A stretch of DNA of 32,375 nucleotides, taken from the NCBI GenBank assembly GCA_018670435.1, contig JABHRC010000025.1:1-32375 (forward strand). Reading direction: 5' to 3'. The position numbers and the translations under genes were made by a program. The stretch is from Gammaproteobacteria bacterium (lineage in GTDB: Bacteria > Pseudomonadota > Gammaproteobacteria > GCA-002705445 > GCA-002716945). Under the pieces are notes generated by a model. It did no database searches and was not told where the DNA came from. It saw nothing but the letters and a program-made list of their open reading frames with translations. Every line of letters begins with the position of its first letter. The first letter of the stretch is position 1. Shown here in pieces: positions 1 to 13,469 of this stretch.

Positions 1-2034
1 CTGCAGGAGTGTGTGAGTACTGGTAACTATGAAGATTATAAGAAATATGCTGATCTTGTTAATGGGAGAAATCCAAGTTTTATGCGAGATTTATTATCTC
101 TAAAATCAACAACACAAAAAATCTCGATAGGAAAAGTTGAGTCTATCAAGAAAATCTTTCATAGGTTTGACACAGCTGGTATGTCCTTAGGTGCCTTGTC
201 ACCTGAAGCACATGAAGCATTAGCGATTGCAATGAATACTCTTGGTGGACGTTCTAATTCAGGTGAAGGAGGAGAAGATAAGCAAAGATTTAATACAAAT
301 AAGACTTCTAAAATTAAGCAAGTAGCATCTGGAAGATTTGGTGTTACACCTCACTATCTTGTGAATGCAGAAGTGATTCAGATAAAAATTGCGCAAGGCG
401 CAAAACCTGGCGAAGGTGGTCAGCTCCCAGGCGATAAAGTCAATGATATGATTGCAGAACTAAGGTTTTCTGTTCCTGGTGTAACATTAATCTCGCCTCC
501 ACCACATCATGATATATATTCAATTGAAGATCTAGCCCAGCTTATCTTTGATCTTAAACAAGTAAATAACAAGGCTTTGATATCTGTTAAATTAGTTTCA
601 CAAGCAGGTGTTGGCACTATTGCAGCTGGTGTTGCTAAAGCATATGCAGATCTAATCACCATTTCTGGATATGATGGAGGAACTGGTGCTAGTCCACTAA
701 CATCTGTTAAATATGCAGGAAGCCCATGGGAATTAGGTATAAGTGAAGCACATCAAACTTTAATGATGAATAATTTAAGACATAAAGTTAGATTACAAAC
801 AGATGGTGGATTGAAAACAGGATTAGATATTGTAAAAGGAGCAATGCTAGGTGCGGAGAGTTTTGGGTTTGGAACATCTGTAATGGTTGCTTTGGGTTGT
901 AAATATTTAAGAATATGCCATTTAAATAACTGTGCGACCGGAGTTGCTACCCAAAATAAAATACTACGTATGAAACACTTTAGTGGAAGCCCAGACAGAG
1001 TTGTAAATTATTTTAAATTTGTTGCCCAAGATGTTAGGGAGATTCTTGCAGATTTAGGATTTTCATCACTAAGCGAGATTATTGGTAGAACAGATTTACT
1101 GAAACAAGTTAAAGGTAAAACAAACAAACATAAAAAGCTTGACCTGAAAAAGTTACTATTTTCGGTTAAAAATGGTAGTCCAAAATATTGTACTAAAAAA
1201 TCTAATAATCCTTTTGATAAAGCTATTTTAGCGAAAAAGATACTAAAGGATGCTTTCCCGTTTATAAAGAAAAAGGAGAAAGCAACTCTATCTTATAAGA
1301 TAAAAAACTTTAACAGAAGTATTGGTGCAAATGTATCAGGAGAAATTGCTCGTCTGTATGGTAATTATAGTTTGAAGTCTAGCCCTATAATATTAAAGCT
1401 CGAGGGGACAGCTGGACAAAGCTTAGGTGCATGGAATGCGGGTGGTTTAAATATTATTTTAACTGGTGATGCAAATGACTATGTAGGCAAAGGAATGGCT
1501 AGTGGCAAAATCATTGTGAAGGTACCAAAAATATTAAAAGAAGCAGCAAATAAAATGATTATTATCGGTAATACTTGTCTATATGGAGCTACAGGAGGAA
1601 AACTCTTTGCTGAGGGTATTGCAGGAGAAAGATTTGGTGTCAGGAACTCAGGATGCACAGCTGTAATAGAAGGTAGTGGGGATCATACGTGTGAATATAT
1701 GACCGGAGGAGCTGTTATTATACTAGGAGAAACAGGTGATAACTTTGGAGCAGGCATGACCGGAGGTTTATCTTTTGTTTATGATAAAGATAATACTTTT
1801 GATAAAAAAATAAATAACGAATCTGTGGAAATTGCAAAACTTTCAGAATCAATATTCACAGAGCATAAAAAATACTTATTAAAATCTTTAAAAGAGTACT
1901 ATAAAGATACAGATAGCTATGTTGCAAAATCAATCATTTCAAAATTTAATGAAGAGATTAATAAATTTGTTATTGTAAAACCAAAAGCTTCTGATTATAA
2001 AAGTTTACTAGCGATATTAACAAAGGCTGCATAA
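1..2034 (+). CDS. gltB: Glutamate synthase large subunit, C-terminal part (FMN-binding and GXGXG domains); 5' truncated by the window edge
   Basis: The reading frame is open from base 1 ([21 protein letters not shown]...), so the GTG at 13 is not the true start. Motifs such as [71 protein letters not shown] and the C-terminal [14 protein letters not shown] are typical of GltB. Confidence 0.97.
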   Translation: MQECVSTGNYEDYKKYADLVNGRNPSFMRDLLSLKSTTQKISIGKVESIKKIFHRFDTAGMSLGALSPEAHEALAIAMNTLGGRSNSGEGGEDKQRFNTNKTSKIKQVASGRFGVTPHYLVNAEVIQIKIAQGAKPGEGGQLPGDKVNDMIAELRFSVPGVTLISPPPHHDIYSIEDLAQLIFDLKQVNNKALISVKLVSQAGVGTIAAGVAKAYADLITISGYDGGTGASPLTSVKYAGSPWELGISEAHQTLMMNNLRHKVRLQTDGGLKTGLDIVKGAMLGAESFGFGTSVMVALGCKYLRICHLNNCATGVATQNKILRMKHFSGSPDRVVNYFKFVAQDVREILADLGFSSLSEIIGRTDLLKQVKGKTNKHKKLDLKKLLFSVKNGSPKYCTKKSNNPFDKAILAKKILKDAFPFIKKKEKATLSYKIKNFNRSIGANVSGEIARLYGNYSLKSSPIILKLEGTAGQSLGAWNAGGLNIILTGDANDYVGKGMASGKIIVKVPKILKEAANKMIIIGNTCLYGATGGKLFAEGIAGERFGVRNSGCTAVIEGSGDHTCEYMTGGAVIILGETGDNFGAGMTGGLSFVYDKDNTFDKKINNESVEIAKLSESIFTEHKKYLLKSLKEYYKDTDSYVAKSIISKFNEEINKFVIVKPKASDYKSLLAILTKAA

Positions 2035-2035
2035 G

Positions 2036-3736
2036 ATGAGCAGTCTTGATAGAGCATTTATAGATGATTTGCTATCTAGAATTGATATTGTTGAAGTAAT
2101 AGGAAATGCCATTCAACTAAAAAAACATGGTAATGGGTTCAAAGGCCTCTGTCCATTTCATTCTGAGAATACTCCCTCATTTAACGTATCTAATACAAAA
2201 CAGTTTTATCATTGTTTTGGATGCGGTGCATCTGGAGATGTAATTAAATTCTTAAGAGAGCATGATGGATTGACATTTATTGAAGCAATTGAAAAGTTAG
2301 CTTATATGGCTAATGTAGAGATGCCTAAAGGAAATACAAACAAAAGAGATACCAGTAAAACTCTATTGGACACAAATCAATTGGTTAATGAACAATTTTC
2401 AAAAAATCTAGCAAACGATACAAATGCGAAAACATATTTATCAAAGAGAAATATTAATCAAAATATGATTGATGATTTTAGTATTGGTGTATCAAAAGAT
2501 AGCTGGGATAGTATTACAGAGTTATTAGGTAAAATACAGAAGATAAAAGAAGGCTTAGAACTTGGACTATTAGTTAAAAATAAAGATAAAATATATGATC
2601 GTTTTAGAAATAGAATAATGTTTCCAATTAGAAATACATCTGGAAATATTATTGCATTTGGAGGACGGGCTTTGAGCAAAGATGATAATGCTAAATATAT
2701 TAATTCACCTGAGTCAGGATTATTTTATAAAAGTTCTGAGTTATATGGATTATTTGAATCTAAGCAATATATAAATAAAGTAGATCAGATAATTGTTGTA
2801 GAAGGTTATACGGATGTAATCGCACTTCACCAAAATGGAATTAAAAATGCAGTCGCTGCTCTTGGCACTGCATTTACAAAGTTTCATATTAATAAACTTC
2901 TAAGATATAGCAAGAATATAGTCTTTTGTTTTGATGGCGATCTTGCTGGGCAGAAAGCAGCATGGAAAGCTTTAGATAACTGTCTTTCAGAAATAAGAGA
3001 TGGAGTGAATATTGGATTTAGCTTTATAGCAAATGGTAAAGATCCAGATGAGCTATGTAATGAAAATATAAGTATGTTCAAAGACACTATCACTAATAAT
3101 GTCGCTTTATCAGAATTTATGTTTAATACTATTGGAAAAGACTTAGATTTAAAAAAAGTTGAAGATAAAACAGCTTTTGTAAAAAATATGATTCCATTAA
3201 TAGAGAAGATTCCAAATGGATTATATAAAAAACTATTGAAGGAAAAATTACTTAATATAACAAAGCTTTCAGAAGCTGATTTATTTTCGAAAGCAAAAGT
3301 CATAGATAATAAAAAAACTATTAAAAATAATCAGATTCCAAATAAATTAGGAACAACAGATTCTTTAGTTTTATCAATATTTTTGGAACATCCGGAATTA
3401 TTAGCAAGCTTCGAAAATCAAATTATTAATTTAATACAGAATGAGGATGTAAGAGAAATGCTTGGCATGATAAAAAACTTGAAAGTTAACAATATATTTC
3501 AGTTAAATAAGTTTCTCGAAAATGGTGGGGTGAAAAAAGATTTATTTTTAAGATATTCTTCAGAAAAAATTATGTATACAAATATAGAGTCTGCTAAACA
3601 AACTATTAGCTCTATAATTAATAATATAAAAGAAAAAAGTCAAGAATCTCAGTATTTTGACATACTTAGAAAGTTTTCAAATGGAGAAGACTTATCTGAT
3701 AATGAAAAAGGGATACTTAAAAGTTTCAAAAAGTGA
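2036..3736 (+). CDS. dnaG: DNA primase
   Basis: CHC2 zinc finger (CPFHSENTPSFNVSNTKQFYHCFGCGASGDVIKFL) and Toprim core (IIVVEGYTDVIALHQNGIKNAVAALGTAFT; FCFDGDLAGQKAA). Confidence 0.97.
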   Translation: MSSLDRAFIDDLLSRIDIVEVIGNAIQLKKHGNGFKGLCPFHSENTPSFNVSNTKQFYHCFGCGASGDVIKFLREHDGLTFIEAIEKLAYMANVEMPKGNTNKRDTSKTLLDTNQLVNEQFSKNLANDTNAKTYLSKRNINQNMIDDFSIGVSKDSWDSITELLGKIQKIKEGLELGLLVKNKDKIYDRFRNRIMFPIRNTSGNIIAFGGRALSKDDNAKYINSPESGLFYKSSELYGLFESKQYINKVDQIIVVEGYTDVIALHQNGIKNAVAALGTAFTKFHINKLLRYSKNIVFCFDGDLAGQKAAWKALDNCLSEIRDGVNIGFSFIANGKDPDELCNENISMFKDTITNNVALSEFMFNTIGKDLDLKKVEDKTAFVKNMIPLIEKIPNGLYKKLLKEKLLNITKLSEADLFSKAKVIDNKKTIKNNQIPNKLGTTDSLVLSIFLEHPELLASFENQIINLIQNEDVREMLGMIKNLKVNNIFQLNKFLENGGVKKDLFLRYSSEKIMYTNIESAKQTISSIINNIKEKSQESQYFDILRKFSNGEDLSDNEKGILKSFKK

Positions 3737-3793
3737 CAATTCCCTTAGATAATGACTTAATTTAATGATATATTAGTTTGGAATTAAAATATC

Positions 3794-6302
<2,509 letters not shown>

Positions 6303-6333
6303 ATTTGATATCTTTCTACCAATAGTTTACTAA

Positions 6334-7698
6334 ATGTCTAAAAAAGAACGTAATACTTTTCTCAGTCTTGTGAAAAGAGATTTAAAGGTTGTATGGCATC
6401 CATGCACCCAAATGAAAGATCATGAAAAAATTCCACTAATACCTATTAAAAAGGGTAAAGGTATATGGCTGGAAGATTATGATGGTAATCAATATATAGA
6501 TGCTATAAGTTCTTGGTGGGTAAATATTTTTGGGCACTCCAATCCTTATATAAATAATCAAATATCAAAACAGCTTGATAACCTCGAACATGTATTATTG
6601 GCAGGATTTACTCATGAACCAGCGATAGACCTTGCCGAGAGATTAGTCAAATTATCACCTCCTAAAATTAAGAAATGCTTTTTTACAGACAATGGCTCTT
6701 CAGCAGTAGATGCAGCGATGAAAATGAGTTACCACTATTGGAAAAATAAAGGATTTAAGAAGAAATCAAAATTTATATCTTTGTCAAATAGTTATCATGG
6801 AGAAACATTAGGGTCATTGTCAGTATCGAATATTGACTTATATAAAAAAACCTATGAAGAATTAATGATAGATACCATAGTAGTTGAATCACCAGATTGT
6901 TACTTAAAAAATGAAAAGCATACAGACAAACAGCATACTGAAATCATGTTTGATAAAATGCTAAAAACTATAGAAAATAATCATAAGGAGGTATGTGCTG
7001 TGATAATTGAACCGCTTGTTCAATGCGCAGGTTATATGAGAATGTATCATCCAATTTATTTAAAGTTATTGAGAGAAGCCTGTGATAAATACAATATCCA
7101 TTTAATTGCGGATGAAATTGCAGTAGGGTTTGGTAGGACGGGAACTATGTTTGCTTACGAGCAAAGTAAAATTACACCTGATATAATCTGCCTATCAAAG
7201 GGAATTACGGGTGGATATATGACTCTATCAACTATTCTCACAACTAATAACATATATGATGCTTTTTATGATGAATATACAAAGTTAAATGCTTTCCTGC
7301 ATTCTCATAGTTATACAGCTAATCCTATTGCCTGCTCTGCTGCAAATGCTTCATTAGACATATTTGAAAAAAAACAGATTATAACAAAAAATAAAATACT
7401 ATCGGAACACATATCTAAGTCCTTAAAAAGTATTGCGACACATGATAATGTCGGTGATGTAAGGCAACATGGTATGATTGCAGCAATAGAAATGGTTAAA
7501 GATAAATCAAGTAAAAAACCATATCCATGGGAAGAAAGAAGGGGTCTAAAAGCATATGAATATGGTCTAAAAAATAATGTTCTTATTAGACCATTAGGGA
7601 ATGTAATATATTTTATGCCACCATATATAATTAAAGAAAGAGAGATTGATAAAGTAATAAACGTAATAGAAGGTGCTATAGATATTGCAACTAAATAA
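6334..7698 (+). CDS. bioA: Adenosylmethionine-8-amino-7-oxononanoate aminotransferase
   Basis: WHPCTQMKDHEKIPLIPIKKGKGIWLEDYDGNQYIDAISSWWVNIFGHSNPYIN, PLP-Lys region CLSKGITGGYMTLSTILTT, HSHSYTANPIACSAA. Confidence 0.95.
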   Translation: MSKKERNTFLSLVKRDLKVVWHPCTQMKDHEKIPLIPIKKGKGIWLEDYDGNQYIDAISSWWVNIFGHSNPYINNQISKQLDNLEHVLLAGFTHEPAIDLAERLVKLSPPKIKKCFFTDNGSSAVDAAMKMSYHYWKNKGFKKKSKFISLSNSYHGETLGSLSVSNIDLYKKTYEELMIDTIVVESPDCYLKNEKHTDKQHTEIMFDKMLKTIENNHKEVCAVIIEPLVQCAGYMRMYHPIYLKLLREACDKYNIHLIADEIAVGFGRTGTMFAYEQSKITPDIICLSKGITGGYMTLSTILTTNNIYDAFYDEYTKLNAFLHSHSYTANPIACSAANASLDIFEKKQIITKNKILSEHISKSLKSIATHDNVGDVRQHGMIAAIEMVKDKSSKKPYPWEERRGLKAYEYGLKNNVLIRPLGNVIYFMPPYIIKEREIDKVINVIEGAIDIATK

Positions 7699-8395
7699 AT
7701 TACATAGAATATATATTAATGACAGCATATCTATAAATGATGAGTTAAAGATAAATTCTGATACTTCCAATCATATTAAAAATGTTCTTAGAATAAGGAA
7801 TAACAGTAAAATCGTTGTTTTCAATGGCGATGGTAAAGAATATATAGCGGAAGTTAATTATACTGATAACTCCACTATTCTAATAAAACATGCAAATCCA
7901 TCCAGAAAAGATAATACACACCAAATAACATTAGCTCAATGTATCCCAAGTGCTAAACATATGGATTTAGCAATTCAAAAATCAGTAGAGATAGGTATTA
8001 ATAAAATTGTTCCTGTAATTTCTGAGAGAAGTCACCCAGGAGATCATAAAAAAAAATACTCTCACTGGAAAAATATTATTATACATTCTACGGAACAATC
8101 AAATGGACTATTTTTAACCGAATTAGATGAAATCACAGATTTAGAAAAATTTCTCATCACTGTTAGCGAAAATGCATCTTGCAAGATATGTTTTCATATG
8201 TCTGGACGGAAGATTACTAAAAATGATAAGAGTCATCAATCACATATAATACTAATTGGTCCAGAAGGTGGCTTTTCAACTAAGGAAATAGACTTAATTG
8301 AAAGATATAACTGGAATATAGTGAGCCTTGGAGATAGGATATTGAGAACGGAAACTGCTGCTATTGTTGCGCAAACAATATTGAGAGATTTTTGA
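7685..8395 (+). CDS. rsmE: 16S rRNA (uracil(1498)-N(3))-methyltransferase
   Basis: N-terminal HRIYINDSI..., ITLAQCIPSAKHMDLAIQKSVEIGINKIVPVISERS, SPOUT knot LIGPEGGFSTKEIDLIE...VSLGDRILRTETAAI. Start appears to be TTG at 7685, overlapping the bioA end by 14 bp. Confidence 0.93.
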   Translation: MQLNKLHRIYINDSISINDELKINSDTSNHIKNVLRIRNNSKIVVFNGDGKEYIAEVNYTDNSTILIKHANPSRKDNTHQITLAQCIPSAKHMDLAIQKSVEIGINKIVPVISERSHPGDHKKKYSHWKNIIIHSTEQSNGLFLTELDEITDLEKFLITVSENASCKICFHMSGRKITKNDKSHQSHIILIGPEGGFSTKEIDLIERYNWNIVSLGDRILRTETAAIVAQTILRDF

Positions 8396-8396
8396 A

Positions 8397-9647
8397 ATGC
8401 ATAATATAAAAACAATCGCGGGATATACTAAGTCATTTTCTAATGAAGAGCTTCATTCAGCTATTATTGGAAATCATATGAATATAGAGTCATGGTTTAG
8501 AAAGCAATGGATTAAATATCCCGCTCCTTTTTATTCTTCAATAGATCTAAGAAATTCAGGATATAAGATAGCGCCTGTAGACACAAATCTATTTCCAGCA
8601 GGATTTAATAATTTGGATAATAATTTAGACTTCTTATATATATCTGCCGTACAACATGTACTAGAAAGAATATCCCCAACATTGACAAAAGTTTTAATCA
8701 TATCTGAAAATCATACAAGAAATCAGTTTTATCTTTCAAGTATTGATTCACTTTCAAATATAATCAGAAAAGCAGGATATGAGGTTATTGTTTCCTCATT
8801 GTTAGATAGCAATGGAGAAACAAAAAAATTACTAATTAATAAAGACCAAATATTGTCTCATGGTAGTTTTACGCCTGATGTAATACTGCTAAATAATGAT
8901 TTATCAGATGGTATTCCAGAGATCTTAAATGACATTAAACAACCTATTCTTCCAGATAAGAATCTAGGCTGGACAAATAGATCTAAAACAATACACTTTG
9001 AATACTATACTGATGTAATTAACAATTTCTCTCGTCTCTTACAAATTGACCCATGGTTTATTGAGCCTTTATTTAGAAATTGCGGGGAAATAGACTTCAA
9101 AACTAAGCAAGGTGAAAATTGTCTAATTCGTCATGCATCGAGACTGTTTACATTAATTCAAGAAAAATATGATCAATATAATATTAATGAAGAACCATAT
9201 ATTATGATCAAAGCAGATTCCGGAACATATGGCATGGGAATTATGCAGGTCAGAAACATAGATGAACTTATGAATCTGAATAGAAAACAAAGAACTAGAA
9301 TGTTGAAAACTAAAGGTGGTAATAAAGTTGATAGGGTTATACTTCAAGAAGGTATTTATTCAAATGAAATTCTTAAACCAACAAATCATGTTGCTGAGCC
9401 AGTAATATATTCATTTGGTAGTAACCTAGTAGGAGGTTTCTATAGATTACATGACGCAAAGAATAATTCTGAAAATTTAAATAGCCCAGGGATGACATTT
9501 CATCCAATACCATTTAAAGAAGCATGTATAAATCCTAATGATAATGAAACAATATACTCAGATACAAATAAGTTTTATATCTATGGTGTGATCGCAAGAT
9601 TAGCAATACTGGCTGCATCAAAAGAATTATATAATATAGAACCTTAA
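8397..9647 (+). CDS. gshA: Glutamate--cysteine ligase, the GshA type found next to gshB in many proteobacteria
   Basis: RKQWIKYPAPFYSSIDLRNSGYKIAPVDTNLFPAGFNNLD, YIMIKADSGTYGMGIMQV, VILQEGIYSNE; directly followed by gshB. Confidence 0.9.
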   Translation: MHNIKTIAGYTKSFSNEELHSAIIGNHMNIESWFRKQWIKYPAPFYSSIDLRNSGYKIAPVDTNLFPAGFNNLDNNLDFLYISAVQHVLERISPTLTKVLIISENHTRNQFYLSSIDSLSNIIRKAGYEVIVSSLLDSNGETKKLLINKDQILSHGSFTPDVILLNNDLSDGIPEILNDIKQPILPDKNLGWTNRSKTIHFEYYTDVINNFSRLLQIDPWFIEPLFRNCGEIDFKTKQGENCLIRHASRLFTLIQEKYDQYNINEEPYIMIKADSGTYGMGIMQVRNIDELMNLNRKQRTRMLKTKGGNKVDRVILQEGIYSNEILKPTNHVAEPVIYSFGSNLVGGFYRLHDAKNNSENLNSPGMTFHPIPFKEACINPNDNETIYSDTNKFYIYGVIARLAILAASKELYNIEP

Positions 9648-9649
9648 GC

Positions 9650-10606
9650 ATGTATTCATTTGGCATAATAATGGATCCCATTGAAAATATTAATCCTAAA
9701 GAGGATTCAACGTTTTCAATGATTATAGCTCTTCAAAAGAAAAATAATATTGAATATATTATTCCGAATACAATACATCTAATTAATCAGAAAGTTTTTG
9801 CAAAAGTAAAAAAACTTCATGTGTTCAAAAGGAAGAAAGATTTTTTCACACTGTCAAAATCTAGATTAGTGGATTTATCAAAACTAAATTGTATATTATT
9901 TAGAAAAGACCCTCCAGTAAATGAAAAATATATACATATGACTCATATGCTAGATTATCTAGAGCAAGATGGAGTGTTAATAATTAATTCACCTCAATCT
10001 ATTAGAGATTTTAATGAAAAATTATTAGGTAACAATCTAACCAATCATTCTGTGCCAACGCTAGTATCTTCAAATCAAGATATAATAATAAGTTTTATTA
10101 ATAAATACAAACAAGTTGTTGTAAAGCCACTAAATTTAATGGGCGGGCAAGATATAATCAAATTATCATATCGAGACAAGTCTCTTTCAAGAAAGATAAC
10201 TAATATAACTCAAGATGCAGAAAAATTTATAATGGTACAAAAATATTTAAACCAGGTAAAAAATGGAGACACAAGGATCTTAATTATAAATGGCATTGTT
10301 CATGAAGATGTATTGGTACGATATCCTCCAAAGAATGACTTTAGGGCAAACCTTTCATATGGTGGAAAGTTTGAGGTAAAAAAAATAAAATATAAGCATC
10401 TCAGTCATCTAAAAGATATAGGGGTTTTTCTTAAAAATAATAGAATATATTTTGCGGGAGTTGATATGATTGGTGACTATATTACTGAAATTAATATTAC
10501 ATCACCTACTGGAATTCAGCAGATAGAAACAAAAGACAAGTATTTGAGTTCAAAAATATCTAAAGAGTTTGAAAAGATAGTTGAGCAATATTATGACGAT
10601 AAATAA
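9650..10606 (+). CDS. gshB: Glutathione synthetase
   Basis: FGIIMDPIENINPKEDSTFSMIIALQ, FRKDPPVNEKYIHMTHMLD, VVKPLNLMGGQDI, NITSPTGIQQIE. Confidence 0.95.
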   Translation: MYSFGIIMDPIENINPKEDSTFSMIIALQKKNNIEYIIPNTIHLINQKVFAKVKKLHVFKRKKDFFTLSKSRLVDLSKLNCILFRKDPPVNEKYIHMTHMLDYLEQDGVLIINSPQSIRDFNEKLLGNNLTNHSVPTLVSSNQDIIISFINKYKQVVVKPLNLMGGQDIIKLSYRDKSLSRKITNITQDAEKFIMVQKYLNQVKNGDTRILIINGIVHEDVLVRYPPKNDFRANLSYGGKFEVKKIKYKHLSHLKDIGVFLKNNRIYFAGVDMIGDYITEINITSPTGIQQIETKDKYLSSKISKEFEKIVEQYYDDK

Positions 10607-11033
10607 AGACTATCTATACATGTCGATAGATTTTGGTATTAACAAGATTGGGTTTGCCATAGGTCAATTGATAACAAAAAAAGCAACACCATTGAAAATT
10701 ATTTATAATAGTAAAAAAGGGATTAATTGGTGTGATATTGAAAGTTTAGTTGCTGAATGGCAGCCCAATGTCATAATCATAGGTTACCCTTATAGCAAAG
10801 TTAGAAGCAGTTTCAATAAAAAACTTGATTCATTTATTGAAGAGATTACTGAAAAATACTTGGATTCTATTCAAATAGTAAAGTTCTCAGAAATATTATC
10901 CACAGAGGAAAGTAAAGTAATATATAGTGATATTAGAAAAAGCCAATATAATATAAAAAAGAAATCTGATTTAGATGATTTGTCAGCTTCAGTGATTTTA
11001 GAAAGCTGGTTTAATGAAAATATGATAAGATGA
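10593..11033 (+). CDS. ruvX: Putative pre-16S rRNA nuclease, YqgF/RuvX family
   Basis: N-terminal RNase H-like strand MSIDFGINKIGFAIGQ, IIIGYP, C-terminal DDLSASVILESWF. Located after gshB and before pyrB. The ATG at 10593 is preferred over the TTG at 10581. Confidence 0.85.
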   Translation: MTINKDYLYMSIDFGINKIGFAIGQLITKKATPLKIIYNSKKGINWCDIESLVAEWQPNVIIIGYPYSKVRSSFNKKLDSFIEEITEKYLDSIQIVKFSEILSTEESKVIYSDIRKSQYNIKKKSDLDDLSASVILESWFNENMIR

Positions 11034-11037
11034 AATT

Positions 11038-11985
11038 ATGAAAATAGATTACAATCTTCAATTAAATAAAAATAATAAATTACAACATTTCTTGAATATA
11101 GAAAATTTATCAAAAGAACATATAAATGAAATTATAGATCTAGCTGATAACTATATTAGTAGTAACAGCAATAAATTTAAAGATTTAGAAGGAAAAACAA
11201 TAGCAAGCTTATTTTTTGAGCCCAGTACAAGAACTAAAACTACATTTGAACTGGCCTCAAAAAGATTATCAGCAGATTTTATTAATATTGATATAGCTAA
11301 TTCGTCGACACTTAAAGGTGAGTCAATTTTAGATATGATTAAAACATTGGAAGCAATGGAGTGTGATATGTTTATCGTAAGACACTCTTCTTCAGGGACA
11401 CCACACTATATTGCTAAAGAAGTTGGAGATAAAATTTCCATAATTAATGCTGGAGACGGTATACATGCTCACCCTACGCAGGCGATGCTAGATATGTACA
11501 CAATAAAAAAACATAAGGGTGGTTTTGAAAATTTAAATGTGTCAATTGTCGGTGACATATTACACTCTAGAGTAGCAAAATCTTTAATAGCAAGTCTTAA
11601 AATATTATCAGTAGCGAATATAAATATAATTGGGCCAAAAAATTTAATGCCAGAAAATATAAATGAGTTAGGAGTTAACTATTTTTCCAACCTAGAAGAA
11701 GGTATAAATAATGTTGATGTTATAATCATGCTCAGACTTCAACAAGAACGGATGAAAGAAGCTTTTATATCTACAGAAGATTATTATAATGATTATGGCC
11801 TGACTAAAAAAAAGATTAAGTTAGCTAAAAAAGATGTGATTGTAATGCACCCTGGGCCAATTAATCGTGGTATAGAAATTGACTCAGAAGTAGCTGATGG
11901 TCCTAATTCTGTAATTTTGGATCAGGTTACTGTAGGAATATCAATCAGAATGGCTATCATGTCTCTTATTTTTAAAAATAAATAA
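11038..11985 (+). CDS. pyrB: Aspartate carbamoyltransferase catalytic subunit
   Basis: FFEPSTRTKTTFELASKRLSAD, RHSSSGTPHYIA, NAGDGIHAHPTQAMLDMYTI, HPGPINRGIEID. Confidence 0.97.
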   Translation: MKIDYNLQLNKNNKLQHFLNIENLSKEHINEIIDLADNYISSNSNKFKDLEGKTIASLFFEPSTRTKTTFELASKRLSADFINIDIANSSTLKGESILDMIKTLEAMECDMFIVRHSSSGTPHYIAKEVGDKISIINAGDGIHAHPTQAMLDMYTIKKHKGGFENLNVSIVGDILHSRVAKSLIASLKILSVANINIIGPKNLMPENINELGVNYFSNLEEGINNVDVIIMLRLQQERMKEAFISTEDYYNDYGLTKKKIKLAKKDVIVMHPGPINRGIEIDSEVADGPNSVILDQVTVGISIRMAIMSLIFKNK

Positions 11986-11991
11986 TAAGAA

Positions 11992-12666
11992 ATGGAAAAA
12001 GATTATCTAAATATTTTATCAAAAATAAATTCAGATATAGAAGAAATGTCTTTTGATAAAGCAGCAAGATTAATTATTGTAACCAAATCACAACCAATAA
12101 TAAGCATTAGAAAGCTTTTTGAGCTTGGTTATAATAGTTTTGGTGAAAATTATTTAGAAGAAGCAAGAGTTAAAATAAATGAAATGAATGAAGATGATAT
12201 TGAATGGCACTTTATAGGAAATATTCAATCAAATAAAATTAAAAAAATAGTAAAGATTTTTAGTTGGGTCCAAACAGTATCATCGTTAAAACATGCGAAA
12301 CTTTTAAATGAAGAATGTAAAAAAATAGATAAAAAGATTAATATTTGTATCCAAATTAATATCGATGATGAGGAATCAAAGGGCGGAATTGATATTAAAG
12401 ATGTTGATACTTTCATAGATAATATTTCTATATATGAGTTTTTATGTATTAGAGGTATTATGGCTATCCCATCCAAACTCAATGCTTTGAAAGAAAATGA
12501 AAATTCATATAATATACTTAAGTCAGAGTATGATAGATTAAGTGATAAATATAAAAGTGTTGATACTTTATCATTAGGTATGAGCAATGACTTTAGACTG
12601 GCACTAAATAAAGGCTCAAATATGATCAGAATCGGAAGTTTAATATTTGGTGAGAGAAAATTATGA
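11992..12666 (+). CDS. yggS: YggS/PLPBP-family pyridoxal phosphate homeostasis protein
   Basis: IIVTKSQPIISIRKLFELGYNSFGENYLEEARVK, WHFIGNIQSNKIKKIV, LSLGMSNDFRLALNKGSNMIRIGSLIFGER. Confidence 0.94.
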   Translation: MEKDYLNILSKINSDIEEMSFDKAARLIIVTKSQPIISIRKLFELGYNSFGENYLEEARVKINEMNEDDIEWHFIGNIQSNKIKKIVKIFSWVQTVSSLKHAKLLNEECKKIDKKINICIQINIDDEESKGGIDIKDVDTFIDNISIYEFLCIRGIMAIPSKLNALKENENSYNILKSEYDRLSDKYKSVDTLSLGMSNDFRLALNKGSNMIRIGSLIFGERKL

Positions 12667-13469
12667 TAAAAGATATTTCGATTATTGGTGCTGGAAATTT
12701 ATCCCAATCTTTACTATATAGAATTGAACACTCTAAGGCTAACATTAAAATAAGATTATATGACAAAGACACCAAAAAAAATATATTAGCAAAAAAATCA
12801 AATGTATTATTTAATACTGATATTGATGATAAAATATCAAAAAGTAATATAATAATAATTGCAGTCAAACCTAATCAATATAAAGATGTCTGCGTTAATA
12901 TAAAAAAGCATAAGTCAGAATCATCTATAGTAGTTAGTCTAATGGCCGGTGTTAAAATTAAAAAGTTAATGAAAGAATTAGGATCTAAAACATCTATTAT
13001 AAGAGCAATGACAAATATTAATTCAAAATATGGAAATGCATCTACATTTATGTTTAAAAATAAGTTTTGCAAAAATAATACAATTAATATAGTGAAAACA
13101 TTTTTCAATATTTTTGGTACATCACATATACTCAAAAAAGAAATTGAAATTGATAAAGTTACAGCATTAATTGGTAGTGGTCCTGCTTATTTCATATATT
13201 TTTTAGAAGGCATAATTCAAACTTTTAAAAAGTTTGATTTTTCAGAAAATGATTCTAATGCTTATGCTAAAGAGTTATTTTATGGTACGGCTATTACATG
13301 TATGAATGAACAAAAAAGTCTTTTAAAAATCAAGAACTCTGTAGTTTCAAAAGGCGGAACAACAGATGCAGCATTAAAAAAGTTAACTACTCTAAAGTTT
13401 CAAAATATATTAGAAAAATCAATTAAAGAAGCTTATAGTAAAGCTAAACAACTAGGTAAAGATAAATAA
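12663..13469 (+). CDS. proC: Pyrroline-5-carboxylate reductase
   Basis: Rossmann start ISIIGAGNLSQSLLYRI, IIIAVKPNQYKDV, ALIGSGPAYFIYFLEGI, VVSKGGTTDAALKKL. ATGA overlap with yggS. Confidence 0.94.
   Translation: MIKDISIIGAGNLSQSLLYRIEHSKANIKIRLYDKDTKKNILAKKSNVLFNTDIDDKISKSNIIIIAVKPNQYKDVCVNIKKHKSESSIVVSLMAGVKIKKLMKELGSKTSIIRAMTNINSKYGNASTFMFKNKFCKNNTINIVKTFFNIFGTSHILKKEIEIDKVTALIGSGPAYFIYFLEGIIQTFKKFDFSENDSNAYAKELFYGTAITCMNEQKSLLKIKNSVVSKGGTTDAALKKLTTLKFQNILEKSIKEAYSKAKQLGKDK

Noticed and set aside
2458-3303. Two minus-strand ORFs (73 and 139 aa) inside dnaG
   Set aside because: Antisense to a well-conserved dnaG, with low-complexity Phe/Ser/Ile/Leu-rich translations typical of the reverse of AT-rich coding DNA.
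3737-3793. Possible SAM-sensing riboswitch before metK
   Set aside because: Only 57 bp, AT-rich, no stem or pseudoknot pattern that I can recognise as a SAM riboswitch.
12225-13135. Minus-strand ORFs (120, 80, 86 aa) over yggS and proC
   Set aside because: Antisense shadows of recognised genes, with no domain-like motif.
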